Shown: piece by piece, positions 1-9,527 of the stretch
Layout: each line of letters starts with the position of its first letter
How positions within the stretch are numbered: position 1 is the first letter of the stretch
The notes under the pieces: generated by a model
Seen by the model: only the letters and a program-made list of their open reading frames with translations
Databases searched by the model: none
What the model was told of the DNA's origin: nothing
Origin: Dyella nitratireducens
GTDB lineage: Bacteria > Pseudomonadota > Gammaproteobacteria > Xanthomonadales > Rhodanobacteraceae
Reading direction: 5' to 3'
NCBI RefSeq assembly: GCF_014642835.1
Contig: NZ_BMJA01000004.1
Span: forward strand, 303,828-367,827
DNA length: 64,000 nt
Made by a program: the position numbers and the translations under genes

Positions 1-2071
1 AGCGCTCCACCGTGGCCTTGGCCTGCTCAGGCGTGACGTCTCCAACCACCACGATGGTGGCGAGATCGGGGCGATAGGTCTTGGCAAAGTAATCCTTCAC
101 GTCTTGCAGCTTCAGTGCGCCGATGGTGTCAGGCGTGGGCAGCCGCAGATCCGGATCGCCGGCAGGCAGCAGACCGGCGCGTAGCGCCTTCATCATCTTG
201 TATTGCGGCGACTGCATTTCGCCGGCGAGTGCACGCGCCAGCGTTTCCTGTTGCACGGTGAAACCTTGTTGCGGCAAGGCAGGGTGAAGTTCGTTGTCGG
301 CCAGCAACTGCATGGCGCGGTCGAAATGGTCGCTGAGCGCCGCTACACCAAAATCAGTACCGCCCGTTTCATTGGCGGAAATGTCGTCCAGCGCCTTGTG
401 GAAGGCATCGCGATCCAGCGTCGTGCTGCCGTAATCGAACAACGAATCCAGCAGGCGTGCCACGCCTTCCTTGCCGGTGGCTTCCTGCAGTTTGGGATTG
501 TTGTCGATATGGCCCACCACCGTAACGGTCTTGCTGATGCTCGATGGCTGCACGATCAGGCGAATGCCGTTGTCGAGCTTCATGTCGACCGGTGCCAGTG
601 TCCAACGCGGCATCTCCAACTTGCTCAGCTTTTGCGCGGCCCATTCGGGAAGCGGCGCATCCAGCTTTTCGTTGCTGTTGAAGGATTCGGAACCACCGAA
701 GCCACCGCTATCGGGCGGACGCTGGCCGTTTTCATTGGGCGTGAGTACCACCGTCACGCGCTCATCCGATTTCAAATACTGGCGTGCGATGCGGTTCACG
801 TCGTCAACGGTGACTTGGCGAATCTGGTCTTCGGCTTCTTCCGGTGTGCTCAGGCCCATCCAGGCAATGGCTTGTGACCATGCGCTGGCGAGTGTCACTG
901 CGCTGTTCTTGTTGAATTCCGCCTGCGCGATTTCCGCTTGCTTCGACGCCTCGACCAGATCGGCAGGCACGCCGTTTTTCAGCAAATCATTGATCACGCC
1001 ATCTAGATCGGCCTGTGCCTGCTTGGCATCGCCACCCTTGGGAAAGCCGACTTCGATCACGCCGACACCGCCATAACTGAAAGGCTGCAACTGCGCGTTG
1101 GTGCTGAGCACCTTGCCCTGCACCGCAAGCTGGGAAAGCGAGCTGCGCGCATTGGTGAGCACGTCCAGCAGTACCTGCGCGGCGGCGTTGTCCTTGTCCA
1201 TCATGCCAGGCATGCGATACATGAACTGCACGCTGCCGGTGCCGCGCGGGGTGGTGGAGGCAATCGTTTCCGGTTTCACCGGCTGCAGTTTCACCGGCTC
1301 ATGTGCGGGCAGGGTGCGTTTGGGAATCTTGCCAAACAGTTGCTGCACCTTTGCCAGCGTCTGCTGCGGATCCACGTCGCCCACGATCACGAGCAAGGCG
1401 TTGTTGGGTGCGTACCAGCTCTTGTAGAACGTCTGCAGATCTTCAGCGGTGGTCTTACCGAAGGAGGAGCGTGTGCCGAGCGGATCTTCCGCATAGCCGG
1501 TGCCCGCATACAGAATGCCCTCGGCTTTCTGGAAGGCCAGGAATTCCGGCTGCGAGATATCGCGCGACACTTCCTGCTCGATTGCACCGCGTTCCCGCTC
1601 CCAATCCTGCTGGGTGAGCAGCGCGCCATCCATGCGGGTCGATTCGATATGCAGCAGCAAGTCAAGGTAATTCGACGGTGCCACGAAGTAATACTGCGTC
1701 GCATCGTTGGTGGTGAAGGCGTTGTTGTCCGCGCCCATCTTGCCCGTCATTTCATTGAGCTGCGCGCCCGTCATGCCCTTGCTGTCGCGGAACATCATGT
1801 GTTCCAGCGCATGTGCAGTGCCGGGAAAGCCTTGTGGTGTCTGGTAGCCGCCGGCGAGATACGTGATTTGTGTCGTTACCATGGGCGAAAGCGTTTCGCG
1901 CACGATCACCACGCGCATGCCGTTGTCGAGGGTGGTTCGCAATACGTTGCTGTCGTTGGCCACGGCTTTGGAAGCCCCAGGCGTGTCGGCGCGGACTGGG
2001 ACACTGGTGCTTACCAGCCCCACACCCAGCAACACGCTCCATGCCAATGTCTTGAAAGGGCTCGACATCAT
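1..2071 (-). CDS. M16 family zinc metallopeptidase (partial, C-terminus outside window)
   Basis: Predicted exported zinc peptidase of the pitrilysin/insulinase family, which degrades peptides in the periplasm or cell envelope. The frame opens with a signal-peptide-like stretch (hydrophobic residues about 8-28). The inverted zinc motif HALEH is at residues 87-91 and the downstream glutamate lies in RGAIEQEV near residue 165, as expected for M16A/B. About 690 residues are visible and the frame is still open at base 1, which fits the usual 900-residue tandem M16 architecture (a second, inactive M16 half starts around residue 490). The start ATG at 2071 follows AAGGAAC; a second ATG lies directly downstream. 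It stands alone at the window edge, divergent from the ybjQ-like gene. Family assignment is firm; substrate unknown. Confidence 0.9.
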   Translation of the reverse strand, partial: MMSSPFKTLAWSVLLGVGLVSTSVPVRADTPGASKAVANDSNVLRTTLDNGMRVVIVRETLSPMVTTQITYLAGGYQTPQGFPGTAHALEHMMFRDSKGMTGAQLNEMTGKMGADNNAFTTNDATQYYFVAPSNYLDLLLHIESTRMDGALLTQQDWERERGAIEQEVSRDISQPEFLAFQKAEGILYAGTGYAEDPLGTRSSFGKTTAEDLQTFYKSWYAPNNALLVIVGDVDPQQTLAKVQQLFGKIPKRTLPAHEPVKLQPVKPETIASTTPRGTGSVQFMYRMPGMMDKDNAAAQVLLDVLTNARSSLSQLAVQGKVLSTNAQLQPFSYGGVGVIEVGFPKGGDAKQAQADLDGVINDLLKNGVPADLVEASKQAEIAQAEFNKNSAVTLASAWSQAIAWMGLSTPEEAEDQIRQVTVDDVNRIARQYLKSDERVTVVLTPNENGQRPPDSGGFGGSESFNSNEKLDAPLPEWAAQKLSKLEMPRWTLAPVDMKLDNGIRLIVQPSSISKTVTVVGHIDNNPKLQEATGKEGVARLLDSLFDYGSTTLDRDAFHKALDDISANETGGTDFGVAALSDHFDRAMQLLADNELHPALPQQGFTVQQETLARALAGEMQSPQYKMMKALRAGLLPAGDPDLRLPTPDTIGALKLQDVKDYFAKTYRPDLATIVVVGDVTPEQAKATVER

Positions 2072-2221
2072 GTTCGGGTTCCTTAAGGAGAACAACGGTA
2101 GACCGTGGGATGTTGCCACAGTGCAGCCCGTTCACCTATGCCTAAAGAGACATGCACGCGGCGGCGGAAGACGGAGTATCGTGCGCACATCGCAAGTTCC
2201 CCCGACACGAGGAGCGAGGCA

Positions 2222-2545
2222 ATGCTGGTGGTGACGACTGAGAACGTTCCTGGCCGTCAAGTGGTTCAGGTGAAGGGGCAGGTGTTCGGTGTGGTGGTGC
2301 GTAGCCGTGGCATCGGCGGCAATGTGATGGCGGGCTTGCGCTCGCTGGTCGGCGGCGAGATCCACGAATACACGCAGATGCTGGAGGAAGCACGCCGCCA
2401 CGCGCTGGATCGACTGGTCGAGAACGCCAAGCTGATGGGGGCGAACGCGGTGGTGATGATGCGCTTCGATTCGGCCGAAATCGGTCAGACCATGAGCGAA
2501 ATCGTGGCTTACGGCACGGCCGTGGTACTCGATCCGCCAACCTGA
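2222..2545 (+). CDS. YbjQ family (UPF0145/DUF74) protein
   Basis: Small cytosolic protein of 107 residues belonging to the YbjQ/UPF0145 family, whose members form pentameric rings and are sometimes called heavy-metal-binding; the biological role is not settled. The family hallmarks are visible: an N-terminal VTTENVPG strand, VFGVVVRS, the glycine-rich GEIHEYTQM segment and the C-terminal LGANAVV-like block (here LMGANAVVMMRFD). The length matches the family. I place the start at 2222 rather than the upstream in-frame codons because ACGAGGAGCGAGGC sits just before this ATG. It is followed after 3 bases by a small membrane protein and is probably cotranscribed with it. Confidence 0.85.
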   Translation: MLVVTTENVPGRQVVQVKGQVFGVVVRSRGIGGNVMAGLRSLVGGEIHEYTQMLEEARRHALDRLVENAKLMGANAVVMMRFDSAEIGQTMSEIVAYGTAVVLDPPT

Positions 2546-2548
2546 ACC

Positions 2549-2851
2549 ATGCTACCTATCGTCTTGTATGTGATCGGCGGCCTGCTGCTAGTGGGCGCGG
2601 GTATCGCGGTCCTGACCGGCATGATGGTGGCCTTGCTGCCGCAGTTGATCTTTGGCGGCTTGCTGCTGGTGGTCGGGTTGGCGATCGAGCGTTGGCGCTA
2701 TAAACCGTTGCTGCGCGGCAGGCCCGATCCGCGCTGGAAGGATACGGGCGAGCGCTTCGTCGATCCGGGCAGTGGGCAGCTCACTGCTGTTTATTTCGAT
2801 GCGCAACGCGGCGAGCGGCATTACGTGGTGGTCGATGAGCTGCCGAAGTAG
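2549..2851 (+). CDS. small two-helix membrane protein
   Basis: Protein of 100 residues with two predicted membrane helices (about residues 3-28 and 31-47), a positively charged loop (ERWRYKPLLRGRPDPRW) and a soluble C-terminal part ending in YVVVDELPK. I do not recognise a named family. The start is 3 bases after the YbjQ gene stop, so the two genes are probably cotranscribed, although no functional link is known. The TAG stop codon (2849-2851) is the first three bases of an intergenic hairpin repeat, so the end of the gene has been set, or at least touched, by that repeat. Confidence 0.7.
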   Translation: MLPIVLYVIGGLLLVGAGIAVLTGMMVALLPQLIFGGLLLVVGLAIERWRYKPLLRGRPDPRWKDTGERFVDPGSGQLTAVYFDAQRGERHYVVVDELPK

Positions 2852-2913
2852 GCTGGGATGACAATCCCAGCATCACGAACTCACAAGAAAGCTGGGATTG
2901 TCATCCCAGCCTA
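2849..2913. repeat. intergenic hairpin repeat, copy 1 (TAGGCTGGGATGACAATCCC type)
   Basis: An almost perfect inverted repeat of about 23 bp per arm: TAGGCTGGGATGACAATCCC at the left (2849 on) and its complement at the right (ending 2913), with each arm itself partly palindromic. Related copies occur at 3753, 5491, 7371, 19361 and 35992 in this window, always between genes. It would form a strong hairpin in transcripts read in either direction. Confidence 0.85.
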
Positions 2914-2959
2914 CGTAAGATTGGTTTTTCGTAGTCGATAGATTCAACCAGGAGCACAT

Positions 2960-3715
2960 ATGCCATCCGGAAATCCTGTATTGCGAGAGAAGGCGTTTCA
3001 AGGCTTGCCCGTCACGGGCGAACGCATGACCATGAATGGTACGGTGACGCGCACGGCTTTATTGCTGGTGCTGGCCGTCATCACCGGCGGTTGGACATGG
3101 CAACGTTTTGCCGACGTGGCTGCCGGCGGCAACCTTGACGCTGCACTGGCCGCGATCAGCCCCTTCATGTGGGGCGGTTTGCTGGTTGGCCTGGTGTTGG
3201 CGCTGGTTACCACATTCGCGCAACGCTGGGCCGGTATCACGGCGCCGTTGTATGCCATTGCGGAAGGCTTCGCGCTCGGTGGCATTTCGGCGGTGATGAA
3301 TTTGCGCTTCCCAGGTATCGTGCTGCAGGCGGTGATGCTGACGGTCGGCGTATTGGCGGTTATGTTGCTGGCCTATCGTTCGGGCTTGATCAAAGTCACG
3401 GACAAGTTTCGCATGGGCGTGGTGGCCGCAACCGGCGGTATTGCGCTGTTGTATGTGGTGGATATGGCGTTGCGTGCATTCACCCATATCCAGATTCCCT
3501 TCATCCATGAAACCGGTGCCATCGGCATTGGCTTCAGCCTGCTAGTGGTCGGTCTGGCTGCACTTAATCTGGTGCTCGATTTCGACATGATCGATCGCGC
3601 TACCAAGGCAGGTGCTCCCAAGTACATGGAGTGGTATGGCGCTTTCGCACTGATGGTCACCTTGGTGTGGCTGTATATGGAATTGCTGCGCCTGTTGTCG
3701 AAGGCTCGCCGCTGA
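2960..3715 (+). CDS. Bax inhibitor-1/YccA family membrane protein
   Basis: Integral inner-membrane protein of 251 residues with seven predicted hydrophobic segments, matching the Bax inhibitor-1/YccA-type family. The glycine-rich ...IAEGFALGGISAVM... helix, the VTDKFRMGVV loop and the C-terminal LVLDFDMID helix with YMEWYGAFALMVTLVWLYME are typical of this subgroup. In bacteria, relatives interact with the FtsH protease or act as pH-sensitive calcium leak channels; which applies here cannot be read from sequence. The start at 2960 follows AGGAGCACAT. It is monocistronic, flanked on both sides by hairpin repeats. Confidence 0.85.
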   Translation: MPSGNPVLREKAFQGLPVTGERMTMNGTVTRTALLLVLAVITGGWTWQRFADVAAGGNLDAALAAISPFMWGGLLVGLVLALVTTFAQRWAGITAPLYAIAEGFALGGISAVMNLRFPGIVLQAVMLTVGVLAVMLLAYRSGLIKVTDKFRMGVVAATGGIALLYVVDMALRAFTHIQIPFIHETGAIGIGFSLLVVGLAALNLVLDFDMIDRATKAGAPKYMEWYGAFALMVTLVWLYMELLRLLSKARR

Positions 3716-3752
3716 GCAGCCGGGGCTGCTCTGCGTAGGCCGGGATTTCCAT

Positions 3753-3835
3753 GTAGGTTGGGATGAGCGTAAGCGGGGCCCAACATGGCCATGTCGATCA
3801 TGATGGTGATGTTGGGGTTTGCACCCCAACCTACG
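3753..3835. repeat. intergenic hairpin repeat, copy 2
   Basis: GTAGGTTGGGATGAGCG at the left pairs with the right half ending CACCCCAACCTAC, with CCCAACATGG and GATGTTGGGG as inner arms. Same family as the copies at 2849 and 5491 but of the TTGGG rather than CTGGG subtype. A fragment (CGTAGGCCGGGATTTCC) lies just upstream at about 3734. Confidence 0.8.
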
Positions 3836-3911
3836 TGTTGCCTGCTGCGAATAGGGGAGAAGCACGCTAGCAAATGCTACGCTTGCCCCTTTCCGATCAA
3901 TTCCTAAAGCC

Positions 3912-5504
3912 ATGACGAAAGACGCAGGCCGCGGCCACGCCTTGCTGGTCGGCGCAGGCATTCTTTGCAGCCGCCTGTTCGGCCTGGTCCGGCAGCGGGT
4001 GTTCTCGCACTTCTTCGGTCTATCCGACGCGGCCGATATTTTCAGCGCTGCCTTGCGCGTGCCGAACTTCCTGCAGAACCTGTTTGGGGAAGGCGTGCTA
4101 TCGGCTTCCTTCATCCCGGTTTATGCACGCCTGCTGGCGCAGCACAAGCAGGAGGACGCCGATCGTCTGGCCGGGGCGATCTTTGCGATTCTGGCGTTGA
4201 TCATTTCCGTCATCGTGGCGCTAGGTATTTTGGCCACACCGTATCTGCTCTGGCTGATTGCGCCGGGCTATACGGGCGAGAAGCGCGAACTCACCATCCT
4301 GATCGTGCGCATTCTTTTTCCGGGCACCGGCATCCTGGTGTGGTCGGCGTGGTGCTTGGGAATACTCAACAGCCATCACAAGTTCTTTCTTTCGTATGCA
4401 GCGCCAGTGATCTGGAATCTTTCCATGATCCTGACCATGCTGATCTTCCATCACCTCGACGCGAATCGACTGATCGTGTACCTGGCGTGGGGCACCGTGC
4501 TGGGCTGCCTGCTGCAGTTCCTGGTGCAGCTTGGGCCGGTGTTGAAGCTGGTGCCGAATTTGCGCCTGCGCCTGGATATGCAAAGCCTGCATGTAAAGCA
4601 GGTGGGCGGCAGTTTCATGAATGTAGTGATCGGGCGCGGTGTGGTGCAGATCAGCGCCTTCGTGGACCAGGCTATTTCCACGTTGCTGGGCAGCGGCGCC
4701 GTGGCGGGCATGACCACGGCGGCCTCGATCAACCTGTTGCCGGTAAGCTTGTTCGGCATGGCGGTGTCTGCATCGGAGCTGCCGACGCTATCGCGCATGG
4801 CCGGCGATCATGTGGATGAAGAAGTCGCCGCGAAACTCTGTGCGCGCTTGAATAACGGCCTTGAACGCATCGCCTTTTTCATCGTGCCATCCGCCATGGC
4901 GTTCTTTGCCTTGGGTAACGTGATCGTGGCGGCGTTGTATCAATCCGGTGCGTTTACCGCCAGGGATTCGTATTACGTGTGGGCGATCCTGGCCGGCTCA
5001 GGCGTGGGTTTGCTGGCGTCCACCTTCGGGCGATTGTATTCGTCCACGTATTACGCGATGCGCGACACGCGTACACCGCTGCGCTATGCGCTGGTGCGGC
5101 TTGCCTTTACGGCGGTGCTGGGCTTGGGCAGCGCGTTGTTGATTCCGAAGCTGCTGGGCATTCCCATGCAATGGGGTGCAGTCGGATTGACGGCCTCCGC
5201 AGGTGTGGCAGGTTGGGTCGAGTTTCATCTGTTGCGCAGGAAGATGAATCACAAGCTCGGCCACACCGGTGTAGCCGTGTCGATGATGGCCAAGCTATGG
5301 GCGGCAGCGGTTGTTGCAACGTTGGTGGCATGTGTGGTCGAGCACTTCATGCCAGCGTGGGGGCCCATTTTGACGGCCGCGTTTGTGTTGTCGACGTATG
5401 GTGTTGCTTATTTTGCGGTGACGTTTTTGTTGCATGTGAGGACATGCAGGGACGTCGTGCAAAAAATGCTGCGAAGGGTTGGGCTTGATCGTAGGCTGGG
5501 ATGA
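3912..5504 (+). CDS. murJ: MurJ (MviN) lipid II flippase
   Basis: Inner-membrane flippase that moves the peptidoglycan precursor lipid II to the periplasmic face. The 530-residue protein has the 14-helix MATE-like layout of the MVF family. The N-terminal RLFGLVRQRVFSHFFG and the DAADIFSAALRVPNFLQNLFGEG block are diagnostic; the arginines and acidic residues of the central cavity lie in this part. Length matches the family. The start at 3912 has only a weak ribosome-binding site (CCTAAAGCC); no better in-frame ATG precedes it. The last codons (RRLG stop) are encoded within a hairpin repeat that begins at 5491. Expected to be essential. Confidence 0.95.
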   Translation: MTKDAGRGHALLVGAGILCSRLFGLVRQRVFSHFFGLSDAADIFSAALRVPNFLQNLFGEGVLSASFIPVYARLLAQHKQEDADRLAGAIFAILALIISVIVALGILATPYLLWLIAPGYTGEKRELTILIVRILFPGTGILVWSAWCLGILNSHHKFFLSYAAPVIWNLSMILTMLIFHHLDANRLIVYLAWGTVLGCLLQFLVQLGPVLKLVPNLRLRLDMQSLHVKQVGGSFMNVVIGRGVVQISAFVDQAISTLLGSGAVAGMTTAASINLLPVSLFGMAVSASELPTLSRMAGDHVDEEVAAKLCARLNNGLERIAFFIVPSAMAFFALGNVIVAALYQSGAFTARDSYYVWAILAGSGVGLLASTFGRLYSSTYYAMRDTRTPLRYALVRLAFTAVLGLGSALLIPKLLGIPMQWGAVGLTASAGVAGWVEFHLLRRKMNHKLGHTGVAVSMMAKLWAAAVVATLVACVVEHFMPAWGPILTAAFVLSTYGVAYFAVTFLLHVRTCRDVVQKMLRRVGLDRRLG

Positions 5505-5553
5505 AATCCCAGCTTTGTGCGGTTCGCTGTGCTGGGATTTCATCCCAGCCTAC
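5491..5553. repeat. intergenic hairpin repeat, copy 3, overlapping the murJ stop
   Basis: GTAGGCTGGGATGAAATCCC at the left and GGGATTTCATCCCAGCCTAC at the right form a perfect 20-bp inverted repeat with a short loop. The murJ stop codon (5502-5504) lies inside the left arm. It separates the convergent murJ and poxB-like genes and probably ends transcription from both sides. Confidence 0.85.
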
Positions 5554-5566
5554 AAGAGCAGGATCG

Positions 5567-7297
5567 TCAGCGGCGTAGATTGCTTCGTGCCAGCTCGATC
5601 AGTTCGTCGCCACGGCCGTTCATCACGGTGCGCAGTGCCCACAGGCTGAAGCCCTTCATCTGTTCCAGCTGGATTTTGGGCGGCATGGACAGTTCCTGCC
5701 GGTTTGTCACCACGTCGACCAACGCCGGACCGTTGTGAGCGAAAGCCTCACGCACCGCGCCTTCCAGATGGCCGGGATCTTCCACACGTACGCCATAGAT
5801 GCCTACCGCTCGCGCTAGTGCGGAGAAATCCGGGTTATCCAGCGATACGCCGGTCGGCAGAAAACCGGAGGCTTTCATTTCCAGTTCCACGAAGCCCAGC
5901 GTACCATTGTTGAACACCACGATCTTCACCGGCAGTTGGTGTTGCACCAAGGTAAGGATGTCGCCCATCAGCATGGAAAAGCCGCCGTCGCCGGACAGGC
6001 TCACGATCTGGCGGTTTGCAAAAGCCGTCTGTGCACCGATGGCTTGCGGCATCGCATTCGCCATCGAGCCATGCACGAAGGAGCCGAGCAGGCGGCGCTT
6101 GCCGTTCATCTTCAAGTAGCGTGCAGTCCAGATGGTGGGTGTACCGACGTCGCAGGTGAATACGGCATCGTCGCTGGCCAGGTCGCTGACTACTTTGGCG
6201 ACGTATTGTGGATGGATCGGTTTGCTTCCGGCCTTGCCGGTGGCAAGGTCATTCAAGCCTTCGCGCGCTTTCTTGTAATGCTGCAGGCTGTTCTTCAGAT
6301 GATTGTCGTCGGTGGCGGCTTTCAGGCGAGGCAGCAGCGCCTCAATGGTGGCCCTCACATCGCCGACCAGGCCGAGATCCAGGCGGCAGCGACGGCCGAG
6401 GTTTTCCGCGCGCAGATCGATCTGGCAGATCTTGGCGTCTTCGGGGAAAAACTGGCGATACGGAAAGTCGGTACCCAGTAGCAGCAAGGTGTCGCAACTC
6501 ATCATCGCTTCATAGCCGGAGCTGAAGCCGATCAGGCCGGTCATGCCAACGTCATAGGGGTTATCCCACTCGACGTGTTCCTTGCCGCCCAGCGCATGCA
6601 CCACCGGCGCCTTGAGCGTTTCGGCAAGGCGGATCAGCGCATCATGCGCACTAGCGCAACCGCGTCCGCAAAACAGTGTTACCTTGCGGCCGCTGCCCAG
6701 CAAGGCGGCAAGCTGGTCCAGCTGTGCATCCGGCGGAATGATTTTCGGCGCCACCGGCAACAGGCCTGCGCTTGCCAACACCGGACCGCTGGCCTCGCTA
6801 AGCGCTACGTCGCCGGGAATCACCAGCACGGCTACGCCACGCTGGCCGACTGCCGTACGTATTGCCGTGGCGGTGGCGTGATGAATTTGCGTTGCGCTGC
6901 TTATCAGCTCGCAATAGTGGCTGCATTCCTGAAACAGGTTTTGCGGATGCGTTTCCTGGAAATAACCGCTGCCGATTTCGGCGGAAGGAATATGCGCGGC
7001 AATCGCCAGCACCGGTGTACGTGAGCGGTGTGCGTCAAAAAGGCCATTGATCAGATGCAGATTGCCTGGTCCGCATGAGCCGGCGCAGACGGCCAGCTGA
7101 CCGGTCAATTGCGATTCCGCTCCGGCGCCGAACGCGGCCGATTCTTCATGCCGATAATGGATCCACTGCATATCCTGGCGGCGTCGCAGCGATTCGGTGA
7201 TGCCATTGAGGCTGTCGCCGACCAGTCCGTGGATCCGTTTCACACCGGCTTGTGCCAGTGTTTCAACCAGGACGTCGGCAACATTGCGGATGCTCAT
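5567..7297 (-). CDS. poxB: thiamine-pyrophosphate-dependent pyruvate oxidase (PoxB type)
   Basis: ThDP- and FAD-dependent enzyme of the pyruvate oxidase/pyruvate dehydrogenase (quinone) type, which decarboxylates pyruvate to acetate and CO2 and passes electrons to quinone at the membrane. The N-terminal pyrimidine-binding part carries the catalytic glutamate in [11 protein letters not shown]. The central FAD part includes [12 protein letters not shown], and the C-terminal ThDP motif runs from GDGGFSML to VVFNN. The 576 residues match the family. I chose ATG at 7297, preceded by GAGGAGCCGCGTC, over an in-frame upstream codon at 7402. It could also be a related oxidase of unknown substrate; the C-terminal membrane-binding segment is not obvious. 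Confidence 0.8.
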   Translation of the reverse strand: MSIRNVADVLVETLAQAGVKRIHGLVGDSLNGITESLRRRQDMQWIHYRHEESAAFGAGAESQLTGQLAVCAGSCGPGNLHLINGLFDAHRSRTPVLAIAAHIPSAEIGSGYFQETHPQNLFQECSHYCELISSATQIHHATATAIRTAVGQRGVAVLVIPGDVALSEASGPVLASAGLLPVAPKIIPPDAQLDQLAALLGSGRKVTLFCGRGCASAHDALIRLAETLKAPVVHALGGKEHVEWDNPYDVGMTGLIGFSSGYEAMMSCDTLLLLGTDFPYRQFFPEDAKICQIDLRAENLGRRCRLDLGLVGDVRATIEALLPRLKAATDDNHLKNSLQHYKKAREGLNDLATGKAGSKPIHPQYVAKVVSDLASDDAVFTCDVGTPTIWTARYLKMNGKRRLLGSFVHGSMANAMPQAIGAQTAFANRQIVSLSGDGGFSMLMGDILTLVQHQLPVKIVVFNNGTLGFVELEMKASGFLPTGVSLDNPDFSALARAVGIYGVRVEDPGHLEGAVREAFAHNGPALVDVVTNRQELSMPPKIQLEQMKGFSLWALRTVMNGRGDELIELARSNLRR

Positions 7298-7370
7298 GAC
7301 GCGGCTCCTCGTGGGATAAGGACCCGCGTATCTTGGCAATGTGTTGCTTTGGTTTCCGTAAAGGAGCACG

Positions 7371-7446
7371 TGGGTCGAGGGTGCCAATCCCAACGTCGCC
7401 ATGCCTGCTGCAACGCGATGTTTGGGTTGTTACCCAACCTGCCATG
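7371..7446. repeat. degenerate intergenic hairpin repeat, copy 4
   Basis: Diverged member of the family at 2849/3753: GGGTCGAGGGTGCCAATCCC followed by AACGTCGCCATG and, on the right, GTTTGGGTTGTTACCCAACC. The outer arms no longer pair well, but the CCCAAC and GTTGGG units and the spacing are kept. It lies between the poxB-like and murB genes. Confidence 0.55.
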
Positions 7447-7450
7447 ACAA

Positions 7451-8500
7451 TCAAGGCGAACCGATCACCATTGGCTCGGGCTCCAGTCGCACACCGAAGC
7501 GCGCATCAACACCTTCGATCACGCGCTGCGCGAATGCCCAAAGCTCCTGGCCGCTGGCCTTGCCGTGATTGACCAGCACCAGCGCATGGCGATTGGAGAT
7601 ACCGGCGTCGCCTTCGCGCGTGCCTTTGAAGCCGGCTGTTTCGATCAGCCAGGCGGCAGAGAGTTTCCAGCGTGCATCCTTGCCGGGCCACGCGACCAGT
7701 TCGGGGTATTCGCGTTTTAGTGCTTCGCCTTGCGTGGCATCCACGATGGGATTCTTGAAAAAGCTACCAGCATTGCCTATCACCGCTGGATCAGGCAGCT
7801 TGCGTGTGCGCAGATGCACGACGGCCTCGGCGACGTGGAACGGTGCGGGGTTGCTGACGCCCATGCGTTCCAGCTCGCCGCGGATGCCGGCGTAGTCCAC
7901 GCGCAACGCATGCTGGCGGGGTAGGGCGAAGCGCACGGCTGTGACGATGAAACGGTCCGGCTCGTGCTTGAACAGCGAGTCGCGGTAGCCGAACGCGCAA
8001 GCTGTGCGATTCAGCGTGACCACGCGTCGCTCGATGCGATCCCACGCTTCCACGCTCTCGATGAATTCGGCGACTTCCGTGCCGTAGGCGCCGATGTTCT
8101 GGATGGGGGCCGCACCGACCGTGCCGGGAATCAGGATGAGGTTTTCCAGCCCGGCAAAACCTTGGCCGAGCGTCCAGCGCACGAAGTCGTCCCAGCGCTC
8201 GCCGGCAGCGACAGCAATGCGGGTGAGGTCGCCTTCCTGTTCCACGTGCACCCCGCGCGTTTCCATCGCCAACACGGTGCCATCGACATGGCCGGTGAGC
8301 AGGATATTGCTGCCTTCGCCCAGCACTTGCAGGCGGCTGGCGCGAATGGCGGGGAAATCCAGCAGCTCCGGCAGCTTGCTGGCGTCGCGTATTTCAGCCA
8401 GCAGCTTGGCGCGTGCATCGACGCGCAATGTGTTGCGCTTGAGCAGCGATGCGTTTTCGATCAACGTGTAACCGCCCATGTCGACACGGTCAGCGTGCAT
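7451..8500 (-). CDS. murB: UDP-N-acetylenolpyruvoylglucosamine reductase (MurB)
   Basis: FAD- and NADPH-dependent cytosolic enzyme that reduces the enolpyruvyl ether to give UDP-N-acetylmuramate in peptidoglycan synthesis. Visible motifs are the FAD-binding [17 protein letters not shown], the [18 protein letters not shown] block, the type I loop around FGYRDSLFK and the catalytic serine in [10 protein letters not shown]. The 349 residues suit a type I MurB. In-frame starts exist at 8530, 8500 and 8479. I prefer ATG 8500 because AGCAGGAA lies 8 bases upstream, which makes the gene overlap the end of pyrD by 11 bases and suggests translational coupling. Confidence 0.93.
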   Translation of the reverse strand: MHADRVDMGGYTLIENASLLKRNTLRVDARAKLLAEIRDASKLPELLDFPAIRASRLQVLGEGSNILLTGHVDGTVLAMETRGVHVEQEGDLTRIAVAAGERWDDFVRWTLGQGFAGLENLILIPGTVGAAPIQNIGAYGTEVAEFIESVEAWDRIERRVVTLNRTACAFGYRDSLFKHEPDRFIVTAVRFALPRQHALRVDYAGIRGELERMGVSNPAPFHVAEAVVHLRTRKLPDPAVIGNAGSFFKNPIVDATQGEALKREYPELVAWPGKDARWKLSAAWLIETAGFKGTREGDAGISNRHALVLVNHGKASGQELWAFAQRVIEGVDARFGVRLEPEPMVIGSP

Positions 8501-9527
8501 CGCGATGTTCCTGCTGGCGGCGGATTTCATTGACGCACTCGGCGATCAGTTCCGGGCCGCGGTAGATCAGGCCGGAATAGATTTGCACCAGCTGGGCACC
8601 GGCATCGAGTTTCTCTACCGCATCGTCGCCTTCGAGAATGCCACCCACGCCGATGATGGCCATCCGATCGCCCACGCGTTGGCGCATGCCGCGCACCACT
8701 TCTGTGGCGCGTGTGCGCAACGGCTTTCCGGATAGTCCCCCAGCTTCGTTGCCGCGCGGATCGCTGGCAACAGAAGCGTGATCGATGGTGGTGTTGGTGC
8801 AGATCACGCCGTCCACGCCGGACGCGAGCAAGACCTCGGCAATGCTGTCCAGTTCGACTTCGGAGAGATCAGGCGCGATCTTCAACAGCATCGGCTTGCG
8901 CTTGCCCTGCTGCGAGCCGAGCCGCTCCTGTGCCTCGCGCAGGGTTTCGATAAAGCGGCGCAGCGTGGCTTCTTCCTGCAGATCGCGCAAGCCTTTGGTA
9001 TTGGGTGAGGAAATATTGACGGTGATATAACTGGCGTGCGTATACACGCGCTCGAGGCAGAACAGGTAATCGTCCACGGCCTTCTCGTTGGGCGTGTCCT
9101 TGTTCTTGCCGATGTTGATACCCAGCACGCCGCGATAGCTGGATGCCTGTACGTTGCGCACCAGTGCGTCGACGCCCTCATTGTTGAAGCCCATGCGGTT
9201 GATGATGGCGTCGTGCTGAGGCAGCCGGAACAGGCGCGGGCGATCGTTGCCGATCTGCGGGCGCGGCGTCACCGTGCCTACTTCAATAAAGCCGAAACCC
9301 AATGCGCCGAGTGCATCGAGATGTGCTGCGTTCTTGTCCAACCCTGCGGCAAGTCCCACCGGATTGGGGAAGCGGATGCCGAAAACGTCTACCGGCAGTT
9401 CTGCTGCCGGTGCCGCCACAAAGCGCATCAGCTCGCTACGCCAGGCGACGTCCAGGCCATACAAGGTCAGGCCATGTGCCGTTTCGGCATCCAGTTTAAA
9501 TAGCAGTGGGCGCAGCCAGTGATACAT
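8490..9527 (-). CDS. pyrD: dihydroorotate dehydrogenase (quinone), class 2
   Basis: FMN enzyme that oxidises dihydroorotate to orotate in pyrimidine synthesis, donating electrons to membrane quinones. The N-terminal amphipathic segment [17 protein letters not shown] is the class 2 membrane-association element. The catalytic serine region [15 protein letters not shown] and the C-terminal phosphate-binding IIGVGGI are clear. It has 345 residues, as expected. The start is ATG 9527, which shares one base with the upstream methyltransferase stop (TGATG), so translation is probably coupled; an in-frame TTG precedes it. Overlaps murB by 11 bases. Confidence 0.95.
   Translation of the reverse strand: MYHWLRPLLFKLDAETAHGLTLYGLDVAWRSELMRFVAAPAAELPVDVFGIRFPNPVGLAAGLDKNAAHLDALGALGFGFIEVGTVTPRPQIGNDRPRLFRLPQHDAIINRMGFNNEGVDALVRNVQASSYRGVLGINIGKNKDTPNEKAVDDYLFCLERVYTHASYITVNISSPNTKGLRDLQEEATLRRFIETLREAQERLGSQQGKRKPMLLKIAPDLSEVELDSIAEVLLASGVDGVICTNTTIDHASVASDPRGNEAGGLSGKPLRTRATEVVRGMRQRVGDRMAIIGVGGILEGDDAVEKLDAGAQLVQIYSGLIYRGPELIAECVNEIRRQQEHRDAR

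Noticed and set aside
203..2086. Several plus-strand frames of 100-260 residues
   Set aside because: They are antisense shadows of the M16 peptidase, which carries the HALEH zinc motif in the minus-strand frame.
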